Counted from the first letter of the stretch, positions 7,607-16,163 are shown. The stretch is 20,193 nt of DNA from an uncultured Collinsella sp. (GCA_900549535.1 UROR01000028.1:1-20193), one strand, 5' to 3'. Program-made: numbers and translations. The notes: generated from the letters alone by a model not told the origin.

Positions 7607-9757
7607 ATGGCATCCAAATACTCCATGAACGACCGTCCCAGCTGGCCTCGCCGCGCCATCGTTACCGCCGGCGAGCCCTACGGCAACAAGGGCCTTCACT
7701 TTGGCCACGTTGGCGGCGTCTTTGTCCCGGCCGACTTCTTCGCCCGTTTCCTGCGCGACCGTCTGGGCCGCGAGAACGTCATCTTCACCTCGGGCACCGA
7801 CTGCTATGGCTCACCCATCATGGAGAGCTACCGCAAGCTCAAGGAGAACGAGGGCTACGATAAGTCCATTAGCGAGTATGTCGAGTCCAATCACTCCCGC
7901 CAGGCCGCGACCCTCAACAACTACAACATCAGCTGCGATATCTACGGCGGTTCGGGCCTTGAGCCGGCTGCGCAGATTCACAACGAGGTGACCGCCGAGA
8001 TTATCAAGCGCCTGCACGAGCAGGGCACCATCTCCAAGCGCTCCACGCTGCAATTCTACGATGCCAAGGCCGGCACGTTCCTCAACGGCCGTCAGGTGAT
8101 CGGCCGCTGCCCCATCCAGGGCTGCAAGTCCGAGAAGGCCTATGCCGACGAGTGCGACTTGGGCCACCAGTTTGAGCCCGAGGAGCTCATCGCGCCCAAG
8201 AGCCAGCTCACCGGCGAGGTGCCCGAGCTGCGCCCGGTCGACAACCTCTACTTTGATCTGCCGGCCTACCTCAACTTTATGAAAACCTATACCGCCAAGC
8301 TCGCCCAGAACCCGCAGGTTCGCTCCGTGGTCTCCAAGACCATGGAGGAGTGGCTGCTGCCGGCTCAGCTCTACATCCAGAACAAATTCCGCGAGGCATT
8401 CGACGCCATCGAATCCGAGCTGCCCGAGCACACCATCGTGGAGCCCGAGGGCAACAAGAGCAGCTTTACCGTCACCTTCCCCAGCTGGAAGGAGCGCGAC
8501 GACGCCCACGCGGTGCTCGCCAACGGCGGCGTGCGCTTCCGCAGCGGCAAGGCGCTCGTGCCCTTCCGCATCACCGGCAACATCGATTGGGGCGTTCCGG
8601 TGCCCGAGGTCGATGGCGTCTCCGACGTCACCTGCTGGTGCTGGCCCGAGAGCCTGTGGGCACCCATCAGCTATACGCGTACCGTGCTCGCGCGCGATGC
8701 CAAGGCCGCCGGCGTGACCGAGGGCGTCGCCGCCCAGGATGCTACCCTCATGGGCGAGCCCTCCGCCGACTCCACGCAGGTACCCGCACCCACCTACCAG
8801 CACAGCTCGCTCGACTGGCGCGACTGGTGGTGCTCGGACGACGCACAGATCTACCAGTTTATCGGTCAGGACAACATCTACTTCTACTGCATCGCGCAGA
8901 CCGCCATGTGGGAGGCCCTGGGCTGGGACCTCACGCAGAGCACCGTCAGCGCCTGCTACCATCTGCTCTACATGGGCAAAAAGGCCAGCTCGTCCTCGCA
9001 GACGCCTCCCCCGCCGGCAGACGACCTGCTCAACCACTACACCTGCGAGCAGATGCGTGCGCATTGGCTGTCGCTCGGCCTGTCCGAGAAGCCGGTGAGC
9101 TTTAGCCCCAAGGCATACGACACCCGCGTGACCGGCAAGGACAAGGACGGCAACGAGGTGCGCGCCTGCGACGACAAGCGCGTCATCGACCCCGCCCTTA
9201 AGGAGAGCGCCCTTTTGACCGGCGTCTTCAACCGCCTGGCCCGCAGCTGCTTCTACGGCGTTGCCATCAAGGAAGGCGACGAGAGCCCCTACCGCAACGG
9301 CTGCATCCCCGCCGGTGCCGCTTCTGACACCGTGGTCGAAGCCGCCCAGCAGGCAGCCCTCGCCTTTGAGCAGGCCATGTACAAGTTCGAGACGCACCGA
9401 GCGCTCGCCGTGTGCGACGACTACCTGCGCGCCGCCAACAAGCGCTGGAGCGATGCCTCCAAGGCCGCCAACAAGCTCGAGGGCGAGCCGGCCAACGCCG
9501 CCATGACGCAGGCCCTCGTCGACGCCTTTACCGAGCTGCGCGTAGCGACCGTCCTGATGCACGGTATTGTGCCGGCCGGCTGCGAGCTCATCTGCGAGTA
9601 CTTCGACGTCGATCCGGTCGCCTTCTTTAGCTGGGATAACATCTTTGCCTCCACGGACGAGTTCGTGGAGAGCCTGGGCGAGAAGCCCGGCGAGCACCGC
9701 GTGAAGCCGCTGCCCCCGCGCTTCGACTTCTTCAGCAAGCACGAGAGCCAGTACTAA
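7607..9757 (+). CDS. metG: Methionyl-tRNA synthetase-like class I aminoacyl-tRNA synthetase
   Basis: The 716-residue protein resembles MetRS. The HIGH-type motif is HFGH (31-34), followed by FTSGTDCYGSPI. A zinc-knuckle-like insert has CPIQGC (Cys168, Cys173) and CDLGH (Cys183, His187). Later come NIDWGVPVP (325-333), FIGQDNIYFY (418-427) and an FNRLARS segment (541-547) like the anticodon-binding helix. The KMSKS loop is reduced to KKASS in GKKASSSSQ (457-465), followed by four prolines. The usual PW of the anticodon-binding region is not seen. The start at 7607 is set by GAAGGAG just upstream and by the natural N-terminus; the open frame extends to 7514 without support. It may be the cell's main MetRS in a divergent form or a paralogue. 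The methyltransferase gene follows by 59 bases. Confidence 0.75.
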   Translation: MASKYSMNDRPSWPRRAIVTAGEPYGNKGLHFGHVGGVFVPADFFARFLRDRLGRENVIFTSGTDCYGSPIMESYRKLKENEGYDKSISEYVESNHSRQAATLNNYNISCDIYGGSGLEPAAQIHNEVTAEIIKRLHEQGTISKRSTLQFYDAKAGTFLNGRQVIGRCPIQGCKSEKAYADECDLGHQFEPEELIAPKSQLTGEVPELRPVDNLYFDLPAYLNFMKTYTAKLAQNPQVRSVVSKTMEEWLLPAQLYIQNKFREAFDAIESELPEHTIVEPEGNKSSFTVTFPSWKERDDAHAVLANGGVRFRSGKALVPFRITGNIDWGVPVPEVDGVSDVTCWCWPESLWAPISYTRTVLARDAKAAGVTEGVAAQDATLMGEPSADSTQVPAPTYQHSSLDWRDWWCSDDAQIYQFIGQDNIYFYCIAQTAMWEALGWDLTQSTVSACYHLLYMGKKASSSSQTPPPPADDLLNHYTCEQMRAHWLSLGLSEKPVSFSPKAYDTRVTGKDKDGNEVRACDDKRVIDPALKESALLTGVFNRLARSCFYGVAIKEGDESPYRNGCIPAGAASDTVVEAAQQAALAFEQAMYKFETHRALAVCDDYLRAANKRWSDASKAANKLEGEPANAAMTQALVDAFTELRVATVLMHGIVPAGCELICEYFDVDPVAFFSWDNIFASTDEFVESLGEKPGEHRVKPLPPRFDFFSKHESQY

Positions 9758-9816
9758 AACACGCCAGCAGCGGCGTGCCCGGAAAGTAGTCAATTTGGGA
9801 CGGGAAGGAAAGACGG

Positions 9817-10920
9817 ATGTCCAAGCCGCGTCGTCGTAAGCAAAAAAAGCAGGTTAAGCCCGAGCTCAAGCTTAGGCAGTTTGCTGCTACCGAGCTTTCC
9901 GACCAGCTTGCCGCCCAACACTCCGCCGCCGACCTGCCGCGCTTTATGGTCGACACGGTCGCCGGCGCCTATGCGCCCGCCGATGCCGAACTCATGATCG
10001 AAGGCTTTGGCGCCGCGGCCACGCGCCCGGTCACGCTGCGCGCCAATACGCTCAAGGCGACCGCCGAGGACATCGCTGCGGCGCTCGATGCCGCCGGCAT
10101 CGTCCACAACCCCGTCGCCTGGTACCCAGACGCCTTTATCCTGCCCGAGGCCCAGGTTTCCGATCTGTGGGACCTCGACATCTACCGCGACGGCAAGATC
10201 TATCTGCAGAGCCTGTCGTCCATGATGCCGCCGTTGGTCCTGGGCGCTCAGGCCGGCGAGGACATCCTGGACATGTGCGCAGCCCCTGGCGGCAAGACAA
10301 CGCAGATCGCCGCCCTCACCCAGGGCCAGGCACACCTCACGGCCTGCGAGATGAGCATTCCCCGCGCCGAAAAGCTCGAGTCAAACCTCCATCGCCAGGG
10401 TGCCAAAAACGTGCCCGTCATGCGCATCGACGCACGCGAGCTCGACGAGTTCTTCCGCTTCGACCGCATCCTGCTCGACGCTCCCTGCACCGGCACGGGC
10501 ACCGTCATCAGCGGCAACGAGAAAAGCCTGCGCGGCCTGACCGAGCAGCTGCTGAGCAAGTGTGCCCGCTCGCAGCGCGCGCTTCTGGACCGCGCCATGG
10601 GGGCCCTCAAACCAGGCGGCACGCTCGTCTATTCGACTTGTTCGATCTTGCCGCAGGAAAACGAGGACGCCCTGCAAGAGGCCCTCGACAAGCACATGGA
10701 CTGCGAGCTCATTCCCCTCGACGGCACGCCGAGCGAAAGCGAAACGCGCCGTGCTCAGGAAGCTGGCGAAGAGCCACGCGTCGAGAGCAACGCCCTCACC
10801 GAGGCCATCGCTGCCGGCCATGTCTCGGCCGTCGCCAACGGTATGCCCGGCACGCTGACCATTCCGCCTAGCCGCGGCTTTGAGGGCTTCTACATTGCCC
10901 TGATCCGAAAACGCAGCTAG
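9817..10920 (+). CDS. RsmF/NOL1-type rRNA (cytosine-C5) methyltransferase
   Basis: The 367-residue protein is a SAM-dependent m5C RNA methyltransferase of the NOL1/NOP2/Sun group, probably acting on 16S rRNA. The SAM-binding motif I is DMCAAPGGKT (152-161). Motif IV is DAPCTGTG (221-228, Cys224) and motif VI is STCS (273-276, Cys275), the two cysteines used for catalysis and release. The Lys/Arg-rich N-terminus probably contacts RNA. The C-terminus ends in PPSRGFEGFYIALIRK, the usual final strand. It lacks the long C-terminal PUA-type extension of E. coli RsmF, so the exact target cannot be assigned. A GGAAGG ribosome-binding site precedes the ATG. The following small gene is convergent. Confidence 0.9.
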   Translation: MSKPRRRKQKKQVKPELKLRQFAATELSDQLAAQHSAADLPRFMVDTVAGAYAPADAELMIEGFGAAATRPVTLRANTLKATAEDIAAALDAAGIVHNPVAWYPDAFILPEAQVSDLWDLDIYRDGKIYLQSLSSMMPPLVLGAQAGEDILDMCAAPGGKTTQIAALTQGQAHLTACEMSIPRAEKLESNLHRQGAKNVPVMRIDARELDEFFRFDRILLDAPCTGTGTVISGNEKSLRGLTEQLLSKCARSQRALLDRAMGALKPGGTLVYSTCSILPQENEDALQEALDKHMDCELIPLDGTPSESETRRAQEAGEEPRVESNALTEAIAAGHVSAVANGMPGTLTIPPSRGFEGFYIALIRKRS

Positions 10921-10944
10921 CGCACGGATCCAAAACTCAACAAG

Positions 10945-11115
10945 CTATCTCTGTGCGCGTTTGCCCTGCTGGTCGCGATGCTGCTTAAGCATCGCGCGCT
11001 CCTTGCGTTCGGCCCTTTTGCCCTTAATGGCCGTGACCACAAAGTAGATGACCGCGGCGGCAACGATTGCGCCCACACACAGGCCAATCGAGCCCAACAT
11101 TGCTGTCAATTCCAT
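10945..11115 (-). CDS. 56-residue single-pass membrane protein, function unknown
   Basis: An ATG at 11113-11115 opens 56 codons ending in TAG at 10945-10947. The product has a hydrophobic helix at about residues 5-30 (LGSIGLCVGAIVAAAVIYFV and on) and a basic, hydrophilic tail of about 26 residues (KGKRAERKER and on). The topology is probably N-outside with a cytoplasmic basic tail. A GAGGTGA ribosome-binding site lies about 6 bases before the ATG, and an extended -10 (TGC TATCTT, 11148-11156) lies about 32 bases before it. The clean Shine-Dalgarno, promoter and amphipathic layout support a real gene although it is short. I do not recognise a family. Confidence 0.7.
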   Translation of the reverse strand: MELTAMLGSIGLCVGAIVAAAVIYFVVTAIKGKRAERKERAMLKQHRDQQGKRAQR

Positions 11116-11147
11116 ACCGCGTCACCTCTCTTTTAAACGGGACTTTC

Positions 11148-11156
11148 AAGATAGCA
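11148..11156 (-). promoter_or_regulatory. Extended -10 promoter of the small membrane protein gene
   Basis: On the minus strand TGC TATCTT forms an extended -10 element 32 bases before the ATG at 11115. The -35 region is poor, as is common for extended -10 promoters. Confidence 0.4.
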
Positions 11157-11291
11157 CCTCGATCCCCGCCACCACAGCTCCTTCACGTTCGCCGGCCCTT
11201 CGGTCTAACGGATGGCGCGGCGGGGAAAAATCAACTCGTCAAACGATTTAGCATTCGCTATTCCGGCTGCATCGCGCCGGCCGTCATCACA

Positions 11292-11297
11292 TAGAAT
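11292..11297 (+). promoter_or_regulatory. -10 box giving a near-leaderless start for the gene at 11307
   Basis: TAGAAT lies 9 bases before the ATG at 11307 and no Shine-Dalgarno is visible between them. A start of transcription 6-8 bases after the box would fall almost on the ATG. Leaderless messages are known to be common in Actinobacteria; here it is an inference. Confidence 0.4.
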
Positions 11298-11306
11298 CGA
11301 GCCTCC

Positions 11307-12398
11307 ATGGATACCCTCAACGATCTAAATGAGCGCGTCGACGCCTTCGTCGGCACTAGCTCCTTCGACACGCCTGCCGCGGCAAACGACCAAGCTCCCA
11401 TCGATGTGCCCGCCGAGGTTCACGAGGACATCGTAGCCTCGGTCGATTTCTCCGAGGTCGAGCTCGCAGACGAGTTCACCGAGCCCCAGGTAGCCGTGAC
11501 CCCCAACGGACTGCTCCCCATGGAGCCCCTGCCCATCGACGGACGTTTGCGAAAGGCGGCCCTCCGCATGCCCGACGAGATCGAGGAGGCCAGCGGCTTT
11601 ACGCTCTTCGGTCGTCGCATCAAGTCGCTTATCTACACCACCGACGTCGCGGTCATCCGCAACTCCAACGCCGATGCCGTCTTTGCCGTTTACCCCTTCA
11701 CGCCTCAGCCGGCCATTACGCAGGCGCTGTTGACCGTCGCCGAGTGCCCGGTCTTTGTAGGCGTGGGCGGTGGCACCACCACCGGTAAGCGCTCCGTGCA
11801 GATGGCAGCCGTCTCCGAGATGCAGGGCGCGGCGGGCTGCGTGGTCAATTCCCCCGCCACTGCCAAGATGGTCGAGCACATCACCAACATCGCCGACATC
11901 CCCGTCATCGCCACGGTCGTACGTTGCGACGATGATGCGCATGCCAAGGTGCGCGCTGGAGCCAAGATTCTCAACATCGCCGCCGGCAAGAACACGCCCC
12001 AGGTCCTGCGCGAGCTGCGCAAGCACTATCCCAACCTGCCGCTCATCGCGCCGGGCGGCAAGACGCCCGAGAGCATCCGTGAAACCATCGCCGCCGGCGC
12101 CAACGCCATCATCTGGACGCCGCCTTCGGCCCAGCAGCTGCAGACCGACATGATGCAGCGCTACCGCAAGATGAAGGAAGACGCCACGCCCGTCATCTCG
12201 CGCGACGATGTGCCCATTATCGACCAGGTTGCCGCCGCCGAGGTCAGCCAGGTCGAGAACATGAATCCCGACGTGCCGATTCCCGACGAAGTCATCGAGC
12301 GCGTCGCTTCGATCCACGAGCGCGTCGAGGAGCATCGCGCCAACCGCGGCCTCAAGCCGTCACTGCACGGCTTCTTCTTCCGCGGAAAGAAACGCTAA
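11307..12398 (+). CDS. Conserved TIM-barrel-like protein with an acidic N-terminal extension
   Basis: The 363-residue protein has three parts. Residues 1-95 are acidic and low in structure. Residues 97-285 form a compact alpha/beta core beginning SGFTLFGRRIKSLIYTTDVA and holding a glycine-rich GVGGGTTTGKR (152-162), a hydrophobic strand PVIATVVRCDDD (199-210), an LNIAAG turn and LIAPGGKTPESIRETI (246-261), which looks like the phosphate-binding end of a TIM barrel. Residues 286-363 are a charged tail. I recognise the core as a conserved family of Firmicutes and Actinobacteria that is often labelled only 'hydrolase'; no reaction is established, so none is claimed. No Shine-Dalgarno precedes the ATG; a -10 box lies 9 bases upstream. 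It ends before a strong terminator. Confidence 0.75.
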   Translation: MDTLNDLNERVDAFVGTSSFDTPAAANDQAPIDVPAEVHEDIVASVDFSEVELADEFTEPQVAVTPNGLLPMEPLPIDGRLRKAALRMPDEIEEASGFTLFGRRIKSLIYTTDVAVIRNSNADAVFAVYPFTPQPAITQALLTVAECPVFVGVGGGTTTGKRSVQMAAVSEMQGAAGCVVNSPATAKMVEHITNIADIPVIATVVRCDDDAHAKVRAGAKILNIAAGKNTPQVLRELRKHYPNLPLIAPGGKTPESIRETIAAGANAIIWTPPSAQQLQTDMMQRYRKMKEDATPVISRDDVPIIDQVAAAEVSQVENMNPDVPIPDEVIERVASIHERVEEHRANRGLKPSLHGFFFRGKKR

Positions 12399-12410
12399 CC
12401 CCAACAGCAA

Positions 12411-12448
12411 GGCCCGCCCCACAAACGTGAGGCGGGCCGTTTTCGTTT
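12411..12448 (+). terminator. Intrinsic terminator after the TIM-barrel-like gene
   Basis: GGCCCGCC (12411-12418) pairs with GGCGGGCC (12431-12438), with a further CAC/GTG pairing inside, followed by GTTTTCGTTT. It lies 13 bases after the stop codon and between convergent genes. Confidence 0.85.
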
Positions 12449-12479
12449 GAGCAATCACGCAGCGACGTGATGAGCCAAG

Positions 12480-13370
12480 TTAATCCACGCGCTTGTCGCC
12501 CATAAAGAAGAGCGCCACCGTACCAGGTCCGGTATGCGAGCCAATCAGAGTACCGATATCATTGATCTCAATCTTGCCTTTAAGCTGCGGAACCTGTTCC
12601 TCGATCAGCGCCGCAACTGCCTCGGCATCCTCGCGGCACGCCGAGTGCGACATGATGCACTTACCCGAATAATCCACACCGTCCTGCACGTGTGCCATCA
12701 TGGTCTTGGCCATCTCGGAAATCGCGCGCTTCTTAGTGCGAATCTTCTCACGTGGCGACAGCTTGCCGTCGCAATCGACCGTCATAAGCGGGCAAATCTT
12801 AAGCGCCGTGCCGATGATCGCACTCGCAGCCGAAATGCGACCGCCTCGTAGGTAGCTCGACAGATCGGTCGAGAAGAACCAGTGGTGCAGGCTGAGTTTG
12901 TGCTCCTCGATCCAAGCGGCCGTCTCGTCGAGTGAAGCCCCACTATCGCGCACGTCGGCGGCATATTCCAGCAACAGGCCAAAGCCCGAAGACGCCGCCA
13001 GCGAATCGATGACGCGTACCTTGCCGCCCTGGGGATAGCGATCCGCGAGCATCTGCGCCGCAACGCAGGCCGATCCATACGTGCCCGAAATACCCGACGA
13101 CAACGTCAGGTGCAGCACGTCTTTACCCTCGGCAACAAACGGCTCCCAAAACTCCTCGTACTCACCCACGCTCACCTGAGACGTCTTGGGCATGGCGCCC
13201 GCGGCAATCTGGGCAAAAAACTTGTCCGGCGTAATCGACTGATACAGATCGTCCGTATAGACAACATCGTCGATCTCGTAATGAAAACACACGACAGGGA
13301 TATTGCGCGACGCAAAGAACTCACGGGTTCGGTCGGCGGCGGATTCACAGGTCAGGACAAAATCACTCAT
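12480..13370 (-). CDS. DegV family fatty-acid-binding protein
   Basis: DegV/FakB proteins bind a fatty acid and in Firmicutes present it to the FakA kinase for phospholipid synthesis. The 296-residue protein shows TSQVS (63-67), LSSGISGTYGS (90-100), the RGGRIS segment and the C-terminal GSHTGPGTVALFF, all family hallmarks. I chose the ATG at 13368-13370: AAGGAG lies 6 bases before it and SDFVLTCESA fits the family start, whereas the upstream ATG at 13388 has no ribosome-binding site and itself overlaps the Shine-Dalgarno. No fakA is in the window. It is transcribed divergently from the FBPase gene. Confidence 0.92.
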   Translation of the reverse strand: MSDFVLTCESAADRTREFFASRNIPVVCFHYEIDDVVYTDDLYQSITPDKFFAQIAAGAMPKTSQVSVGEYEEFWEPFVAEGKDVLHLTLSSGISGTYGSACVAAQMLADRYPQGGKVRVIDSLAASSGFGLLLEYAADVRDSGASLDETAAWIEEHKLSLHHWFFSTDLSSYLRGGRISAASAIIGTALKICPLMTVDCDGKLSPREKIRTKKRAISEMAKTMMAHVQDGVDYSGKCIMSHSACREDAEAVAALIEEQVPQLKGKIEINDIGTLIGSHTGPGTVALFFMGDKRVD

Positions 13371-13398
13371 ATGAGGCTCCTTACTCATTGCTGCGCAA

Positions 13399-13404
13399 AT
13401 TATC
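13399..13404 (-). promoter_or_regulatory. Extended -10 promoter of degV
   Basis: On the minus strand GATAAT, preceded by TGC, lies 28 bases before the degV ATG. The -35 region is not clear. The AT-rich stretch 13430-13530 upstream holds nothing else that I can assign. Confidence 0.45.
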
Positions 13405-13633
13405 GCACAGTGAGCCTACATACGGTACATATGTCCACTATTTACCAAATCGAACCAAAAATAGCGAACATCTTTACCACCATCGTCTCCACCGGCCCCA
13501 CGCATAAATATCTGAGAAAACACCCTCTGTCGTCTCCACTCAACCGCCATATCTACCTTCACTAAATCGATTTACCAAACCATTCAGCCGACGATTCAGC
13601 CGCTGGCGCAAAATCGAAACAAAAGCGGCGCAT

Positions 13634-13663
13634 ACTGATAAACGTTTGACGCTGTTTATCAGT
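13634..13663. promoter_or_regulatory. Perfect 10-bp inverted repeat upstream of FBPase
   Basis: ACTGATAAAC (13634-13643) and GTTTATCAGT (13654-13663) are exact reverse complements separated by 10 bases, ending 27 bases before the FBPase ATG. A TTGACG -35-like hexamer lies across the spacer at 13646-13651. The site could be a repressor operator or, if transcribed, a leader hairpin. The rest of the 320-base gap (13371-13690) holds only the degV promoter. Confidence 0.6.
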
Positions 13664-13690
13664 TTTACCAGCTCCATCGGAAGGTGTTTC

Positions 13691-15607
13691 ATGGTCGCAT
13701 TCGATCGCAACCCGCAAGACTTCAAGTATCTGCGCCTGCTGTCGAGACAGTTCCCCACCGAACAATCCGCGTTTACCGAAATTATCAACCTCTCGGCCAT
13801 CCTCAACCTGCCCAAAGGCACCGAGCATTTTATGAGCGACGTGCACGGCGAGTACGAAGCCTTTATGCACATCCTCAACAACTGCTCGGGCGTCGTGCGC
13901 GAACATGTCGACGAGATCTTTGGCGACACGCTCACCTTTGACGAAAAGGGCGAGCTGTGCACGCTCATCTACTACCCGCGCGAGAAGATCGAGCTGGTCC
14001 GCAGCCAGCGCGAGGACTCGCCAACCTGGTACAAGACGATGCTTGACCAGCTCATCATGGTCGCACGCTCGCTTTCGAGCCGCTACACGCGCTCCAAGGT
14101 GCGTAAGGCCATCCCGCGCGATTACGCCTACATCATCGACGAGTTGTTGCACACGCACCCGGACGAGAACAACTATCGCGTGCGCTATCACGAGCGCATC
14201 GTGGAGTCCATCCTGGAGACCGCCAGCGCCGACGACTTTATCGAGTCGCTCGCCTCACTCATCAAGCGCCTGGCCGTCGACCACCTGCACCTGGTGGGCG
14301 ACATCTTCGACCGCGGCGGCGGCGCGGCCAAGATTATGGACCGTCTGCTCACCTACCATTCGCTCGACATCCAGTGGGGCAACCACGACCTGCTGTGGAT
14401 GGGTGCTGCAGCCGGTGAGCCCGCCTGCATCGCCACGGTGTTGCGCAACAACCTACGCTACGACAATTACGAGATCCTTGAGAACGATTACGGTATCTCG
14501 CTGCGTGAGCTTGTCGCCTTTGCCGATGCTACCTACACCGCCGGTGAGTCCATCACCCCGCTGATCAAGGCCATCAACGTGCTGCTCTTTAAGCTCGAGG
14601 GCCAGATTATCCAGCGCCACCCCGAGTTCGATATGACCGACCGCCTGTTACTCGACAAGATCGATCACGACACCGGCACGGTCACGCTCGCCGACGGCAG
14701 CGTGTGGCCGCTCACGACCAACGACTTCCCCACCGCCGACCCGGCGGACCCCTATACGCTCACACCCCAGGAGCAGCACATCATCGACAAGCTCGTGTCC
14801 GAGTTTGTCACCGCCGATCACCTGCATCGCCATATCGATTTCCTCTATTCCCATGGCTCGATGTACAAGGTCGCCAACGGCAACCTGCTATTCCACGGCT
14901 GCGTGCCGCTCAACGAAGACGGCACCTTTAGCAGCATGAACTGCCTGGGCACCTGGCACGCTGGCCGCGATTATCTCGATTTTTGCGACCACATCGCCCG
15001 CCGCGCCTGGCGCGTGGGCGACCGCGACGCTCTCGACTGGATGTGGTACCTGTGGATTGGCTTTAACTCACCCGCCAGCGGACGCCTGGTGCGTACCTTT
15101 GAGCGCGCCTATATCGCCGATAAGAGCACCTGGGTCGAGCCGATGGACCCGTACTTTACGCTTACCAAGTCGCCCTCGGTCTGCGATGACATCATGCGCG
15201 AGTTTGGCGTCGCGCCCATGGCATGCTCACCGACCGGTCACATCATCAACGGCCACACGCCCGTTAAAACCACCAAGGGCGAGCAGCCCATCCGCGCCGA
15301 GGGCAAGCTGCTGGTCATCGATGGCGGCTTCTGCCGCGCTTACCATCCCAAGACGGGTATCGCCGGCTATACGCTCATCTCGAGCTCGCGCGGCTGCCGC
15401 CTCAAGTCGCACCGGGCCTTTACGACGGTTGCCGAGGCACTCACGAGCAACGTGGACATCGAAAGCGAGACCAACCGTTTTGACCAAGCAGACCGTCGCC
15501 GCATGGTGAGCGACACCGATACTGGCGCCAAGATTCGCAGCCAGATCCAGGATCTGCGCCAGCTGCTCGATGCATATAGAAACGGTGCTATCGAGGAGCG
15601 CGTCTAG
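13691..15607 (+). CDS. fbp: Class III fructose-1,6-bisphosphatase
   Basis: This gluconeogenic enzyme removes the 1-phosphate from fructose 1,6-bisphosphate. The 638-residue size is typical of the Firmicutes-type class III family, which carries a calcineurin-like metallophosphoesterase core. The metal-binding motifs are visible: MSDVHGEYEAF (48-58), GDIFDRGG (203-210), WGNHDLLWMG (229-238) and, late in the protein, INGHTPVKTTKGEQP. Residues 62-195 and about 300-400 are the family's inserts. The start at 13691 is set by GGAAGGTG 4 bases upstream and by the conserved FKYLRLLSRQFP; the open frame extends to 13646 only through the inverted repeat. Two GtrA genes follow. Confidence 0.95.
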   Translation: MVAFDRNPQDFKYLRLLSRQFPTEQSAFTEIINLSAILNLPKGTEHFMSDVHGEYEAFMHILNNCSGVVREHVDEIFGDTLTFDEKGELCTLIYYPREKIELVRSQREDSPTWYKTMLDQLIMVARSLSSRYTRSKVRKAIPRDYAYIIDELLHTHPDENNYRVRYHERIVESILETASADDFIESLASLIKRLAVDHLHLVGDIFDRGGGAAKIMDRLLTYHSLDIQWGNHDLLWMGAAAGEPACIATVLRNNLRYDNYEILENDYGISLRELVAFADATYTAGESITPLIKAINVLLFKLEGQIIQRHPEFDMTDRLLLDKIDHDTGTVTLADGSVWPLTTNDFPTADPADPYTLTPQEQHIIDKLVSEFVTADHLHRHIDFLYSHGSMYKVANGNLLFHGCVPLNEDGTFSSMNCLGTWHAGRDYLDFCDHIARRAWRVGDRDALDWMWYLWIGFNSPASGRLVRTFERAYIADKSTWVEPMDPYFTLTKSPSVCDDIMREFGVAPMACSPTGHIINGHTPVKTTKGEQPIRAEGKLLVIDGGFCRAYHPKTGIAGYTLISSSRGCRLKSHRAFTTVAEALTSNVDIESETNRFDQADRRRMVSDTDTGAKIRSQIQDLRQLLDAYRNGAIEERV

Positions 15608-15685
15608 CCCCACCCGCGGGGATTGGCTAAACTTGCTGAGTTTGTCATCCCCACGGCGTCCCGGCGCCACCCTAAGGCAGGTACC

Positions 15686-16081
15686 ATGCAAAAGCTCCTT
15701 GCGCAGATCATGAAATTTGGCGTCGTCGGTGTCATTGCCACGGTTATCGACTTTGGCATTATGAATCTGCTCCACTACGGTCTGGGCCTTAACATCCTAA
15801 TCGCCAACACCAGCGGCTTTATCATCTCACTCATCTTTAACTACCTCGCAAGCATGAAATACGTGTTTGCGCACAAGGAAGGCATAAGCCGCCGCCGCGA
15901 GTTCATTATCTTTGTCGTGCTGTCCGTGATCGGCCTGGCACTCAACGACGGTATCGTGTTGACACTCAACGCCGGCCTGGGACTCGAGGCCAATATCGCC
16001 AAGATCTGCGCCACCGCGCTTGTCATGGTCTACAACTTTGTGACCCGAAAGATCTTCCTGGAAGGCGACGAGACCAAGTAA
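15686..16081 (+). CDS. GtrA family membrane protein (first of a tandem pair)
   Basis: This is a 131-residue protein with four hydrophobic segments (roughly 10-30, 36-56, 72-92, 104-121), the GtrA-family layout. Family members assist transfer of lipid-linked sugars across the membrane for cell-surface glycans. It has KFGVVGVIATVIDFG at the start, NYLASMKYVFAHKEG in the middle loop and a YNFVTRKIFLEG end. The ATG at 15686 is preferred because the family begins right there and AGGCAGG is just upstream; the frame extends to 15623. It is close in sequence to the next gene, so the pair looks like a duplication. No glycosyltransferase is adjacent. Confidence 0.85.
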   Translation: MQKLLAQIMKFGVVGVIATVIDFGIMNLLHYGLGLNILIANTSGFIISLIFNYLASMKYVFAHKEGISRRREFIIFVVLSVIGLALNDGIVLTLNAGLGLEANIAKICATALVMVYNFVTRKIFLEGDETK

Positions 16082-16105
16082 CTCGCAACCTTACAGCTTT
16101 ACGAT

Positions 16106-16150
16106 GCCCACGGATGACGCACGTCGAGCGCTGTGTTGTTCGTGGGCTTT
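16106..16150 (+). terminator. Possible weak terminator after the first gtrA
   Basis: GCCCACG (16106-16112) and CGTGGGC (16141-16147) are complementary and followed by TTT. The loop is 28 bases and the T-run short, so termination would be weak at best. Confidence 0.25.
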
Positions 16151-16163
16151 GCTCGTTTACGGG

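Noticed and set aside
9760..9777. CACGCC/GGCGTG hairpin between the MetRS-like gene and the methyltransferase gene
   Set aside because: The stem is only 6 bp and no T-run follows, so it is not a convincing terminator; the two genes may be co-transcribed.
7811..9793. 660-codon open frame on the minus strand opposite the MetRS-like gene
   Set aside because: It is a mirror of GC-rich codon use in the real gene; the product is Val/Leu/Gly/Ala/His-rich with no recognisable domain and no ribosome-binding site.
13562..14191. 209-codon minus-strand frame opposite the FBPase start
   Set aside because: Antisense shadow of a well-identified enzyme gene, with no start signals.
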